The position numbers and the translations under genes were made by a program. Shown here in pieces: positions 1-6,488 of a stretch of 11,809 nt of DNA (positions are counted from its first letter, which is position 1; every line of letters starts with the position of its first letter). The stretch covers positions 1 to 11,809 of the forward strand of contig CAZYXU010000117.1 in the NCBI GenBank assembly GCA_964650945.1, read 5' to 3'. The DNA is from JAXGPF01 sp964650945. GTDB lineage: Bacteria; Verrucomicrobiota; Kiritimatiellia; JAAZAB01. Under the pieces are notes generated by a model. That model made no database searches and had not been told where the DNA came from. It worked only from the letters and a program-made list of their open reading frames with translations.

Positions 1-929
1 CGCGCCGGCGCCGGCTTGCCGTCCACGGCGGCGACCAGGCTGCCGACGGCATGGGTGCCGGAGATGTTGGAAATATCGTAGGCTTCCATCAGCCGCGGCA
101 GGCGCTCCAGCCCCAGGGCGGCGCGCAAGGCCGTCAGGCCGGCGGCGCCGGCATCCGCCGGGGATTTGACCGTGGTGGCCAGGCGGCGCCGGCGGCGGAT
201 GGCGGTGTAGAGCAATTCGAGCGTGTCGCGCCAGGCGGCGGCTTTTTCGAAATCCTGCGCACGCGCCGCCGCTTGCATGTTATCCCGGACGGTCTGCAGC
301 AAGGCCGGGCGTTCGCCGCGGAGGAAGGCGCAGGCTTCCGCCACCCGCTGCCGGTAATCCGCCGCGCTGATCTTGCCCAGGCAGGGGGCGGAACAGAACC
401 GGATGACATCGTTCATGCAATGTTTATGATCCTGCGGACCAGGCGCCGGGACGGTGCAGCGGCGCAAGCCAAAATGTTTTTCCAGAAATTCCAGTGCCGC
501 GCGCATGGCCGCGCTGGAGGTATAGGGGCCGAAGTACTCCGCGCCGTCGGCGCGTTGAATGCGGCACAGGCGGAAAAACGGGAATGGCTGCCGGAGATCA
601 ATCCGCAGGAGCGGGAAGCGCTTGTCATCCTTGAAGAGCGTATTATAGCGCGGCCGGTAGTCTTTGATCAGTTGCCCTTCCGCCAGCGCCGCCGCCTCCT
701 CGGAAGCCTGCACGATCCATTCAAAATCCGCGATGCTGTGGATCAGGCTGCGGAGTTTAGGCGGGCTGCGGCGCAGGGTGCCTTGCCGGAAATAGGAGGC
801 CACCCGCTTGCGCAGCGAGGCCGCCTTGCCGACATAGATGATCTTTCCCCGCGCATCGCGCATCAGGTAGCAACCGGGCTTGTCCGGCAGGCCGCGCAGT
901 TTCTGGAGAATGTTGTTCGGGATGGGCAT
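1..929 (-). CDS. uvrC: UvrC-like excinuclease ABC subunit C, 3' part missing (cut by window start)
   Basis: Nucleotide-excision repair nuclease that makes the dual incisions around UvrAB-marked lesions. The 309 visible codons start at the ATG complementary to 927-929 and read through without a break. Visible in order: an N-terminal GIY-YIG nuclease domain (GCYLMRDARGKIIYVGKA, about residues 19-36, with LIKDYRPRYN further on); the UvrC signature EYFGPYTSS; four cysteines at 158, 171, 179 and 183, spaced like the cysteine cluster of E. coli UvrC; a UVR motif around AQDFEKAAAWRD (D226); and the start of the RNase H-like nuclease with MEAYDISNISG, where D285 matches the first catalytic Asp. The odd point is that only about 40 residues separate the UVR motif from YDIS, compared with roughly 160 in E. 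coli. The start has no strong Shine-Dalgarno. It lies 45 bp behind yggU on the same strand, so it is probably the last known gene of a yggT-yggU-uvrC operon. Family assignment is secure; full function without the linker is untested. Confidence 0.93.
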   Translation of the reverse strand, partial: MPIPNNILQKLRGLPDKPGCYLMRDARGKIIYVGKAASLRKRVASYFRQGTLRRSPPKLRSLIHSIADFEWIVQASEEAAALAEGQLIKDYRPRYNTLFKDDKRFPLLRIDLRQPFPFFRLCRIQRADGAEYFGPYTSSAAMRAALEFLEKHFGLRRCTVPAPGPQDHKHCMNDVIRFCSAPCLGKISAADYRQRVAEACAFLRGERPALLQTVRDNMQAAARAQDFEKAAAWRDTLELLYTAIRRRRRLATTVKSPADAGAAGLTALRAALGLERLPRLMEAYDISNISGTHAVGSLVAAVDGKPAPA

Positions 930-974
930 GGCGGCGGTCGGCGCTCGGTAAGATGTTTCCGTGAAATCCGGCGA

Positions 975-1259
975 TTACGGCGGCGGCAGGCCCAGCCGCT
1001 GCCGGATTGTCGGCCCGTCCAGCCCCTCCACCCGCACGCGTTTCTGGCGGCTGGTTTCCCCGCTGACGATGGACATCCGGCCGGCCGGCAATTTTAACGC
1101 CTGCCCCAGAAATTCCAGCAGCGCCCGGTTGGCCTTGCCATCTACCGGCGGGGCTTGCAGCCGGATTTTGACCGCAGCGCCATGCCAACCCCGGATTTCC
1201 GTCCGGCTGGCCCGCGGCACGATGTGCACGTCCAGGATGAAATAATTGTTGGCGGCCAT
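975..1259 (-). CDS. yggU: DUF167/YggU family protein
   Basis: Small conserved protein of unknown biochemical role (94 aa; the family is usually about 95-100 aa). The YggU signature is clear: HIVPRASRTEI near the N-terminus, then VKIRLQAPPVDGKANRALLEFL and a basic C-terminal stretch with VSGETSRQKRVRVEGLD. I chose the ATG complementary to 1257-1259 (MAANNYF) because GAAGGA lies a suitable distance upstream. An in-frame ATG at 1278-1280 would add seven residues (MREGYLP) and overlap the yggT stop. The gene begins 13 bp after the yggT stop and ends 45 bp before uvrC. A yggT-yggU pair is a familiar arrangement in bacteria and supports both calls. Confidence 0.9.
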   Translation of the reverse strand: MAANNYFILDVHIVPRASRTEIRGWHGAAVKIRLQAPPVDGKANRALLEFLGQALKLPAGRMSIVSGETSRQKRVRVEGLDGPTIRQRLGLPPP

Positions 1260-1272
1260 CGGCAAATATCCT

Positions 1273-2163
1273 TCACGCATTGAGAATAATAAAGTAAAGC
1301 ATGCGCAAAACATAGCCGTAGATCAGGAAATGCGCCACGCCCAGGGCCAGGAAGGCAATGACAGGCGTCAAATCCAGCATGGCGATTTGGATGTGAAAGC
1401 GCCGGAACGGCCCCAGCAGAAAATCAAGCCATTCGCGGCAGATGACCATCAGCATGTCCCCGCCGCCGAACATCGCCACCCAGGAGCCGATGAGCAGGAT
1501 CATCATCAGCGAGCGTGCCACCATCAGGAGGTCCGCCACGCCGGCCAGCCCGTTAACCAGCCCCCGCATGAGCCACCAGAACGGCCGCGGGCTGACGGGT
1601 GCAGGCGACCCGGCCACGCTGACGGCGCCCAGGTTCAGCAGCATGGTCAGCGCCGTTCCCCCCGCCAGGATCGCCGCCAGCCGGACGCCGAACGGGCGGG
1701 AGGACCATGGTTCAGCGAGGGCTTTCAAAAAATCCGCGGGGCGGTCCGGCGTCTTCACGGTGGTGTAGATCAATGCCAGGCACCAGACTTGAAACATGAA
1801 TACGCTGAACGACGCCAGGCTGAAAACCAGTCCGCCGGCCGCCGGCCATGCCGGATACAATCCCGGCACGAAGGTTTCGAAACCCCAGCGCGCCTGCCAC
1901 ATCTGGCGGCTGGCTTCCGGGTTGGCCAGCGGCAAGGCGATGCCGCGGAAAACGATCAACAGCAGCCAGCAGACGCCCGCCGCCAGGCGCGCGGAACGCC
2001 CCGGCAGTATGCGCGCCAGCGCATCCAGCACGGGTTGGGTGAAGTTTTCCACGGCGGCCAGATACGGGTTGAACATGGCCATCCGCCGGCCGGACTCCCA
2101 CGCGCGCATCCAGAACAGCATCACCACCATATTAAAAAGCAAGTCCACTGCGCCCAAGGTCAT
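1273..2163 (-). CDS. yggT: YggT family integral membrane protein
   Basis: Predicted inner-membrane protein of 296 aa with several hydrophobic helices. Two YGGT-like halves can be seen. The N-terminal half has a membrane segment (DLLFNMVVMLFWMRAW) followed by NPYLAAVENFTQPVL. The C-terminal half has LLMVARSLMMILLIGSW, then the family hallmark FLLGPFRRFHIQIAMLDLTP and a final hydrophobic helix. It is longer than single-domain YggT proteins, with extra membrane segments between the two halves. The ATG complementary to 2161-2163 is preceded by an AAAGGAAAGGG ribosome binding site and by a good promoter at 2201-2229. Its cellular role is not firmly established; YggT proteins have been linked to osmotic tolerance and envelope or division functions. 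The call rests on the C-terminal signature plus the adjacent yggU. Confidence 0.82.
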   Translation of the reverse strand: MTLGAVDLLFNMVVMLFWMRAWESGRRMAMFNPYLAAVENFTQPVLDALARILPGRSARLAAGVCWLLLIVFRGIALPLANPEASRQMWQARWGFETFVPGLYPAWPAAGGLVFSLASFSVFMFQVWCLALIYTTVKTPDRPADFLKALAEPWSSRPFGVRLAAILAGGTALTMLLNLGAVSVAGSPAPVSPRPFWWLMRGLVNGLAGVADLLMVARSLMMILLIGSWVAMFGGGDMLMVICREWLDFLLGPFRRFHIQIAMLDLTPVIAFLALGVAHFLIYGYVLRMLYFIILNA

Positions 2164-2200
2164 ATCGGTGCCACCCTTTCCTTTTGTCAGGCCGGCGTCA

Positions 2201-2229
2201 AGTTTAGCCGTTTTGTCCGGGAATGTCCA
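2201..2229 (-). promoter_or_regulatory. sigma70-like promoter for yggT-yggU-uvrC
   Basis: Read on the minus strand: TGGACA (complement of 2224-2229), a 17-nt spacer, then TAAACT (complement of 2201-2206). It matches 5/6 at -35 and 4/6 at -10 with ideal spacing. Transcription would start near 2194, giving a leader of about 30 nt that contains the yggT ribosome binding site. Confidence 0.55.
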
Positions 2230-2242
2230 TGGAATTGCCGGA

Positions 2243-2270
2243 TTGACAAAATTGCGCGGGGGGGTAGGAT
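2243..2270 (+). promoter_or_regulatory. sigma70-like promoter for the DUF4139 gene
   Basis: A perfect TTGACA (2243-2248), a 16-nt G-rich spacer and TAGGAT (2265-2270). The start point would fall near 2277, giving a leader of about 48 nt to the ATG at 2325. It sits back to back with the yggT promoter, their -35 boxes only 13 bp apart. Confidence 0.55.
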
Positions 2271-2324
2271 TATGATTTGAAGGTTGCGATGTTTTTGGGT
2301 GGTTTTAACAAGGGAGGCGGGCGT

Positions 2325-4412
2325 ATGCAAAAACAAGACCTGCGGGTTTGTTGGGCAGTGCTGTGCGGGGCGGCGCTTTGCGCCGGCGGGTTGACGGCGC
2401 GCGCTGCCGATGACGCCGCTTTCCCCATCCGCAAGGTGATCCTCTACAAGCATGGCGTGGGTTACATCGAACGCCGCGGGATGGTGGAGGATGCCGCGGA
2501 AGTGGTGTTGCGCTTCAAGCCCGGGGATATGAGCGACATGCTCAAAAGCCTGACCGTGCTGGACTTGGGCGGCGGCGCCATCCGCTCCATTGCCTATGAT
2601 TCTACGCGCACCGTGGATCAGCGCCTGGATGAATACACGTTTGACTTGCGCCCGGCCGCCAGCCTCGCCGCCGTCCTCGAGCAGTTCAAGGGCAGCGCCA
2701 TCTCCGTGAACGTGGAAGGCCGGATGCAGACCGGGCGCCTGCTGGCCGTCGAATCGCGGCCGGAGTCCGATCCGGACGGCCGGACAACCACGCAATATTA
2801 TCTCAGCCTGCTGACGCCGGAATCCGCGGTCCGGGAGTTTAATTTCAGCGATTTGACGGAAATCAAGTTTACCGATCCCGGCCTGCAGCAGGATTTGGAA
2901 AAATATCTCGGCACGCTGTTTGAACGGCACCGGCGCGACGAGAAGCAGGTGGTGATTCAAACCGACGGCCGGGGCCGGCGTGAATTGTTCGCCGCCTACA
3001 TCCAGGAGCAGCCGGTCTGGAAAGTCGCTTACCGGCTGGTGCTGGCGGAGCAGAAACCGGCCCTGCTGCAAGCCTGGGCCATCGTGGACAATACGGGCGT
3101 GGAGGATTGGGAGAACGTTGAATTGGCCTTGGTCAGCGGTTTGCCGGTGTCGTTCCGGCAAAATCTGTATGATCCGTTTTTCGTCCAGCGCCGCGAGATT
3201 GCGCTGCAGCGGGAAAGCGCCGTCGGGCCGGTGATACATGCCTTTGGCGCGCCGCCCGCGCCGCCGGCGGCGGCGCCGCGCAAGGCGCGCGCCCGCGCGG
3301 AAGGCGCCGGCGCAGCGGATGCCATGGCCCTGTCCGCGGAAGCGGCGGCGCCTGCCGCCGCGCCGCTAGCGTTGATGGCGCCGCCGGACTTGATGGCCAA
3401 CATGGGCCGGCAGGCCGTGGCGGCCGTGGCGGAGGCGGCGGGCGCACTGTTTGTTTACAAGATCGCCGCGCCGGTGACCATCCGGCGCGACCGCTCGGCG
3501 CTCCTGCCCATTGCCGGCAGCGCCGTGGCCGCCGAGCGCCTGTCGGTGTACAACCAGTCCGTCCGCGCGGCCAATCCCATGGATGCCGTCCGGCTGAAAA
3601 ACGAAACCGGGTTGACCTTGGAGGGCGGCGCCCTGACAGTCTACGAGAACGACACCTACATCGGCGAAGCATTAATGGACACGCTCAAGCCCAACGAGGA
3701 GCGTTATGTCTCCTTTGCCGTGGATTTGGGCACGCGCCTGGACACCAGGCAGGACGAACTCCGGCAGTCCGTTTACAGCGTGAAGATCGTGCATGGCAGC
3801 ATGATCACCTATTACCGCCAGCGCCAGACCCGCAATTACATCGCCCGCAACCTGGAGGACAAAGCCAAGACGCTGGTCATCGAACATCCCCGCCGCACCG
3901 GCTGGCAATTGGCGGACACGCCCGCCCCGCGCGACCAATCCGATGATTACTACCGGTTCGCGGCGGCATTGCCGGCGCAAAAGGAATTGAACTTCAGCGT
4001 GACTGAGGAATCCCCCGGCCAGGCCACTTACAGCCTGAGCAACATCAAGACCGACCAGATCGCCTATTTCCTTCAGCAAAAATACATTGACCGCCAAACG
4101 CAGGCGTTCCTGGAGGAAATGGCGGGGTTACAGGCCGGCCTGCAGCGCCGCCAGGAACAGTTGCAGGCCCGGGCCGCCGAGCGCGAAGCGATTTTCAACA
4201 ATCAAGCCCGTTTGCGCGGCAATCTACAGGCCCTGGGAACTTCCGAATCGGAGCGCAGCTACCGCAGCCGCATTGTGCAGCAGTTGAACAGCGAGGAAGA
4301 CCGCCTGGCGGAGATTGACCGGGAAATCAAGGATCAGGAAACCGCCCTGCGCGAACAGCAGGCGGAAATCAACCGGCGCCTGGCGGAATTCACGTTTGAA
4401 ACAAAACTTTGA
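2325..4412 (+). CDS. Exported DUF4139 domain protein
   Basis: Secreted or envelope protein of 695 aa, function unknown. I chose the ATG at 2325 because AGGGAGG (2311-2317) sits seven bases upstream and the reading frame then opens with a signal peptide (MQKQDLRVCWAVLCGAALCA..., likely cleavage after ARA, residue 27). An in-frame TTG at 2277 is less likely. After the signal comes a beta-rich N-terminal part (RKVILYKHGVGYIERRG), then the DUF4139 core with YRLVLAEQ...AWAIVDNTGVEDWENVELAL and SGLPVSF (about residues 231-280). An Ala/Pro/Arg low-complexity stretch (about 309-355) interrupts the core, which resumes with FVYKIAAPVTIRRDRSALLP. The last 100 residues are a Glu/Gln/Arg-rich coiled coil. 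The gene ends four bases before the assembly gap, so its downstream neighbour is unknown. The domain call is firm; no biochemical activity can be assigned. Confidence 0.85.
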   Translation: MQKQDLRVCWAVLCGAALCAGGLTARAADDAAFPIRKVILYKHGVGYIERRGMVEDAAEVVLRFKPGDMSDMLKSLTVLDLGGGAIRSIAYDSTRTVDQRLDEYTFDLRPAASLAAVLEQFKGSAISVNVEGRMQTGRLLAVESRPESDPDGRTTTQYYLSLLTPESAVREFNFSDLTEIKFTDPGLQQDLEKYLGTLFERHRRDEKQVVIQTDGRGRRELFAAYIQEQPVWKVAYRLVLAEQKPALLQAWAIVDNTGVEDWENVELALVSGLPVSFRQNLYDPFFVQRREIALQRESAVGPVIHAFGAPPAPPAAAPRKARARAEGAGAADAMALSAEAAAPAAAPLALMAPPDLMANMGRQAVAAVAEAAGALFVYKIAAPVTIRRDRSALLPIAGSAVAAERLSVYNQSVRAANPMDAVRLKNETGLTLEGGALTVYENDTYIGEALMDTLKPNEERYVSFAVDLGTRLDTRQDELRQSVYSVKIVHGSMITYYRQRQTRNYIARNLEDKAKTLVIEHPRRTGWQLADTPAPRDQSDDYYRFAAALPAQKELNFSVTEESPGQATYSLSNIKTDQIAYFLQQKYIDRQTQAFLEEMAGLQAGLQRRQEQLQARAAEREAIFNNQARLRGNLQALGTSESERSYRSRIVQQLNSEEDRLAEIDREIKDQETALREQQAEINRRLAEFTFETKL

Positions 4413-4416
4413 GCCG

Positions 4417-4516
4417 NNNNNNNNNNNNNNNNNNNNNNNNNNNNNNNNNNNNNNNNNNNNNNNNNNNNNNNNNNNNNNNNNNNNNNNNNNNNNNNNNNNN
4501 NNNNNNNNNNNNNNNN
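4417..4516. other. Assembly gap of 100 N
   Basis: Exactly 100 N, the conventional placeholder for a gap of unknown length. Linkage of 1-4416 to 4517-11809 therefore rests on scaffolding, and the true distance is not known. Both flanking genes point toward the gap. Confidence 0.98.
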
Positions 4517-4537
4517 TCACTGCTCACTGATCAGTGT
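4517..4537. repeat. Degenerate TCACTGN heptamer units at the gap edge, with a 12-bp palindrome
   Basis: The first bases after the gap read as three 7-mers: TCACTGC, TCACTGA and TCAGTGT. The first two share six fixed bases with a variable seventh. The second and third form the perfect palindrome CACTGATCAGTG (4525-4536). The array may continue into the gap. Confidence 0.5.
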
Positions 4538-4546
4538 TGCCGCGGT

Positions 4547-4957
4547 TCAGGCGCCATGATCGCCGGCGGCTTCCGGTTGGAAAAGCACTTCCTCGATTTT
4601 AATGCGCCGCTTGCCCGCGGGCACCTGCCAGGCGATTTCGGCGCCGGCGGCATAGCCGAGGATGGCGGTGCCAATGGGGGAAATGACCGAAATTTTCCCG
4701 GCGTCAATATTAGCTTCATCCGGAAACACCAGCGTGAAGATCATCTGCTCCTGGGTGTCCAGATCCTTCAGTTTGACCTGCGAGTGCATTGTGACCACGG
4801 AAGGTGGAATTTGGCTGGCTTCCACAACCGTCGCCCGGCTGATTTCGGCGGCCAACTCATCCAGGTCGGAGCGTTCGCGGCGGTTGCCAGGCGTCATCAG
4901 CAATTCTTCCAGGCGCGCCAGGTCTGGTTTGGTGATGCAAATTTTGCGTTTTTTCAT
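4547..4957 (-). CDS. rnk: Rnk / GreA-GreB C-terminal-like nucleoside diphosphate kinase regulator
   Basis: A 136-aa protein resembling Rnk, a relative of GreA/GreB transcript-cleavage factors that binds RNA polymerase and in E. coli influences nucleoside diphosphate kinase levels. Visible: a short basic N-terminus (MKKRKICITKPDLARLEELL) and a short helical part, much shorter than a full GreA coiled coil. It is followed by the C-terminal FKBP-like domain, with VTMHSQVKLKDLD, then FTLVFPDEAN and the hallmark ISPIGTAILGYAAGAEIAWQ and VPAGKRRIKI. I chose the ATG complementary to 4955-4957 because GGGGGG lies just upstream; upstream in-frame extensions do not look conserved. It is transcribed toward the gap and divergently from cbiR. 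The fold is certain; whether the function equals that of E. coli Rnk is inferred. Confidence 0.85.
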   Translation of the reverse strand: MKKRKICITKPDLARLEELLMTPGNRRERSDLDELAAEISRATVVEASQIPPSVVTMHSQVKLKDLDTQEQMIFTLVFPDEANIDAGKISVISPIGTAILGYAAGAEIAWQVPAGKRRIKIEEVLFQPEAAGDHGA

Positions 4958-5023
4958 AGTGCCCCCCGTACAGGTAAAAAATAGGCGCGTTGCCCATGCA
5001 AGCGCCCCGACATTCACCGCTGC

Positions 5024-5051
5024 TCTTTAATGGAAATGTTATCACGGTCAA
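5024..5051 (-). promoter_or_regulatory. Weak candidate promoter for rnk
   Basis: Read on the minus strand: TTGACC (complement of 5046-5051), a 16-nt spacer and TAAAGA (complement of 5024-5029). The -10 is a poor match, so this is only a candidate within the 149-bp rnk-cbiR divergent interval. I saw no B12 box or cobalamin-riboswitch-like structure in that interval. Confidence 0.25.
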
Positions 5052-5106
5052 TCAAGAAAGCAAGCTTTTTTAAAATTTGCTTTGCGCTTGCGCGCGGAGA
5101 TGGCGC

Positions 5107-5943
5107 GTGGTAAAAACAGGGCGCATGGATACGGAACCACTGCCGCGCCTGCCGTTGATTGCCCGCGATTACGCTTTCCGGCTGGGGACGCCCTCATATG
5201 TCTATCCGGCCGGGGTGTTGCCCAATGTCTCCGCTTTGGCGGGCCGGGTGGATGACATTGAACTGGTATTGTTCGAGTCGGACAATGGCGCCAACATGCC
5301 GTCGGACCGCGATTTGACGCAACTGGCGGAGTTGGCGGCGGCGCATGATCTGACTTATACCGTGCATTTGCCTTTGGACCGGCAGTTGGGCGCGGCGGAT
5401 TCCACGGCCGGCCGGGAAGCCTGCGCGGAATTCGCGCGTGTCATCCGGCGCACGTTGCCGTTACGGCCGCGCATGTATGTCATGCATTTGGAAGGGATTG
5501 CGTCCGCGGCCGCGCCCGCGGACGTTGCGGCTTGGCGGGAACGGGTGGCGTTATGGCTGCCGGAACTGATCGCGGCGGCTGGCGGGCCGGATCGGTTATG
5601 CGTCGAAAATTTAAGCTGGCCTTTTGCCTGGTGCGAAGCGTTGCTGGCTCAATATGATTTGGGCGTCTGCCTGGATACGGGGCATCTGGAGTTGCAGGGC
5701 GGGAATCTGGCGGATTTTTGGCGCCGGTACGGCGCGCGGGTGCGGGTTGTGCATTGGCACGGCGTGTGCGCCGGACGGGATCACCAGTCGTTGCGCTATC
5801 TGCCGCCGGACCGTGTCGGTGAGTTGTTGGATTTATGGCGGGATTTCCGCGGGGTGGTGACCTTGGAAATCTTCAATTTTAACGCCATGGCCGAATCATT
5901 CAAGGTTTTGGAACAATGTCGCCAGCTCCGCATAAAATCATAA
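5107..5943 (+). CDS. cbiR: CbiR-like cobamide-remodelling hydrolase (AP endonuclease 2/TIM-barrel family)
   Basis: Member of the sugar phosphate isomerase/AP endonuclease 2 TIM-barrel superfamily that most resembles CbiR, the cobamide-remodelling enzyme described in Akkermansia muciniphila. CbiR cleaves the nucleotide loop of a cobamide (as I recall, releasing cobinamide phosphate and alpha-ribazole) so that the lower ligand can be swapped. The N-terminal FRLGTPSYVYPAGVLPN and VDDIELVLFES are typical. Candidate metal ligands are spread along the barrel (GTG numbering): E57, H87 (TVHLPL), H127 (MHLEG), E167 (CVENLS), D190 and H193 (CLDTGHL), H216/H218 (VHWHG) and E254 (TLEIFN). I chose the GTG at 5107 because GGAGA (5096-5100) is six bases upstream; the ATG at 5125 is the alternative. 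The last 28 bases overlap cobU, indicating translational coupling. The cobU-cobS neighbours strongly support a cobamide role. Substrate preference cannot be read from sequence. Confidence 0.82.
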   Translation: MVKTGRMDTEPLPRLPLIARDYAFRLGTPSYVYPAGVLPNVSALAGRVDDIELVLFESDNGANMPSDRDLTQLAELAAAHDLTYTVHLPLDRQLGAADSTAGREACAEFARVIRRTLPLRPRMYVMHLEGIASAAAPADVAAWRERVALWLPELIAAAGGPDRLCVENLSWPFAWCEALLAQYDLGVCLDTGHLELQGGNLADFWRRYGARVRVVHWHGVCAGRDHQSLRYLPPDRVGELLDLWRDFRGVVTLEIFNFNAMAESFKVLEQCRQLRIKS

Positions 5944-6464
5944 CCTTGGCCCTGGGCGGCACGCGCAGCGGCAAGAGCCGCTGGGCATTGGAGCAGGCGG
6001 AAAAGCGCTGGCCGCGTCCGCTTTACCTGGCAACGGCTGAAATTTGCGATGCGGAAATGGCCGAACGCGTGGCCGCGCACCAGCGCGCGCGTTCCGACCG
6101 CTGGCTGTGCGTGGAAGAGCCGTTGGACATTGACGCGGTGATCCGCCATCCGCCGGCGGCGGCGGATGGCATTCTCCTGGATTGCGTCACCGTCTGGCTG
6201 GGCAATATACTGGTGCGCGAGGACGCCGCGGCAGCGGCCGGGCGGCAGGCGCGGTTTTTGGACGCACTCGCGGCGGCGGCGCGGCCGGTGATCATTGTCA
6301 GCAGCGAAGTCGGCATGGGGGTGGTGCCTGAACACAAGCTGGGCCGGCAATTTCGCGACCTGGCGGGGAGTTTGAACCAGGCGCTGGCGGCGGCCGCCGA
6401 TGAGGTGGTTTTGGTGGCGGCCGGCTTGCCGCTGTGGCTGAAAGGCAAGCCGGAGAGTTTTTAG
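5916..6464 (+). CDS. cobU: Adenosylcobinamide kinase / adenosylcobinamide-phosphate guanylyltransferase
   Basis: Bifunctional enzyme that phosphorylates adenosylcobinamide and transfers GMP from GTP to give adenosylcobinamide-GDP in cobamide nucleotide-loop assembly. The 182-aa length is normal for CobU. Visible: P-loop GGTRSGKS at residues 14-21; ATAEICDAEM and H55 in AERVAAHQRAR, the position expected for the guanylylated histidine; the Walker B-like LLDCVTVWLGNIL; the family signature VSSEVGMGVVPEHKLGRQFRD followed by LNQALA; and a terminal AGLPLWLKG. The ATG overlaps the cbiR stop region by 28 bases. If CbiR releases cobinamide phosphate, only the guanylyltransferase half would be needed for remodelling, while the kinase half would serve salvaged cobinamide. 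A terminator-like hairpin lies within its 3' end. Confidence 0.95.
   Translation: MSPAPHKIITLALGGTRSGKSRWALEQAEKRWPRPLYLATAEICDAEMAERVAAHQRARSDRWLCVEEPLDIDAVIRHPPAAADGILLDCVTVWLGNILVREDAAAAAGRQARFLDALAAAARPVIIVSSEVGMGVVPEHKLGRQFRDLAGSLNQALAAAADEVVLVAAGLPLWLKGKPESF
6421..6462 (+). terminator. Intrinsic-terminator-like hairpin inside the 3' end of cobU
   Basis: A perfect 10-bp inverted repeat, CCGGCTTGCC (6421-6430) and GGCAAGCCGG (6444-6453), with a 13-nt loop. It is followed after AGAG by five T (6458-6462) that run into the cobU stop codon. The shape is that of a Rho-independent terminator, though the 4-nt offset before the T run weakens it. It would act as a partial attenuator upstream of cobS. 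Confidence 0.45.
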
Positions 6465-6488
6465 ACCAAATTCCGTTTTAAAAACCTT

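Noticed and set aside
51..1097. Plus-strand open frame opposite uvrC and yggU
   Set aside because: Both opposite-strand genes carry unmistakable family motifs; the plus frame has none.
1246..2280. Long plus-strand open frame opposite yggT
   Set aside because: Composition is His/Gln/Arg/Pro-rich as expected of an antisense shadow in GC-rich DNA; yggT on the other strand has membrane helices, a ribosome binding site and the family signature.
2187..3239. Minus-strand open frame opposite the DUF4139 gene
   Set aside because: No recognisable motif, and it would also cover the divergent promoter region.
4958..5106. Cobalamin riboswitch upstream of cbiR
   Set aside because: The interval is too short after allowing for the divergent rnk leader, and no B12-box-like sequence was found.
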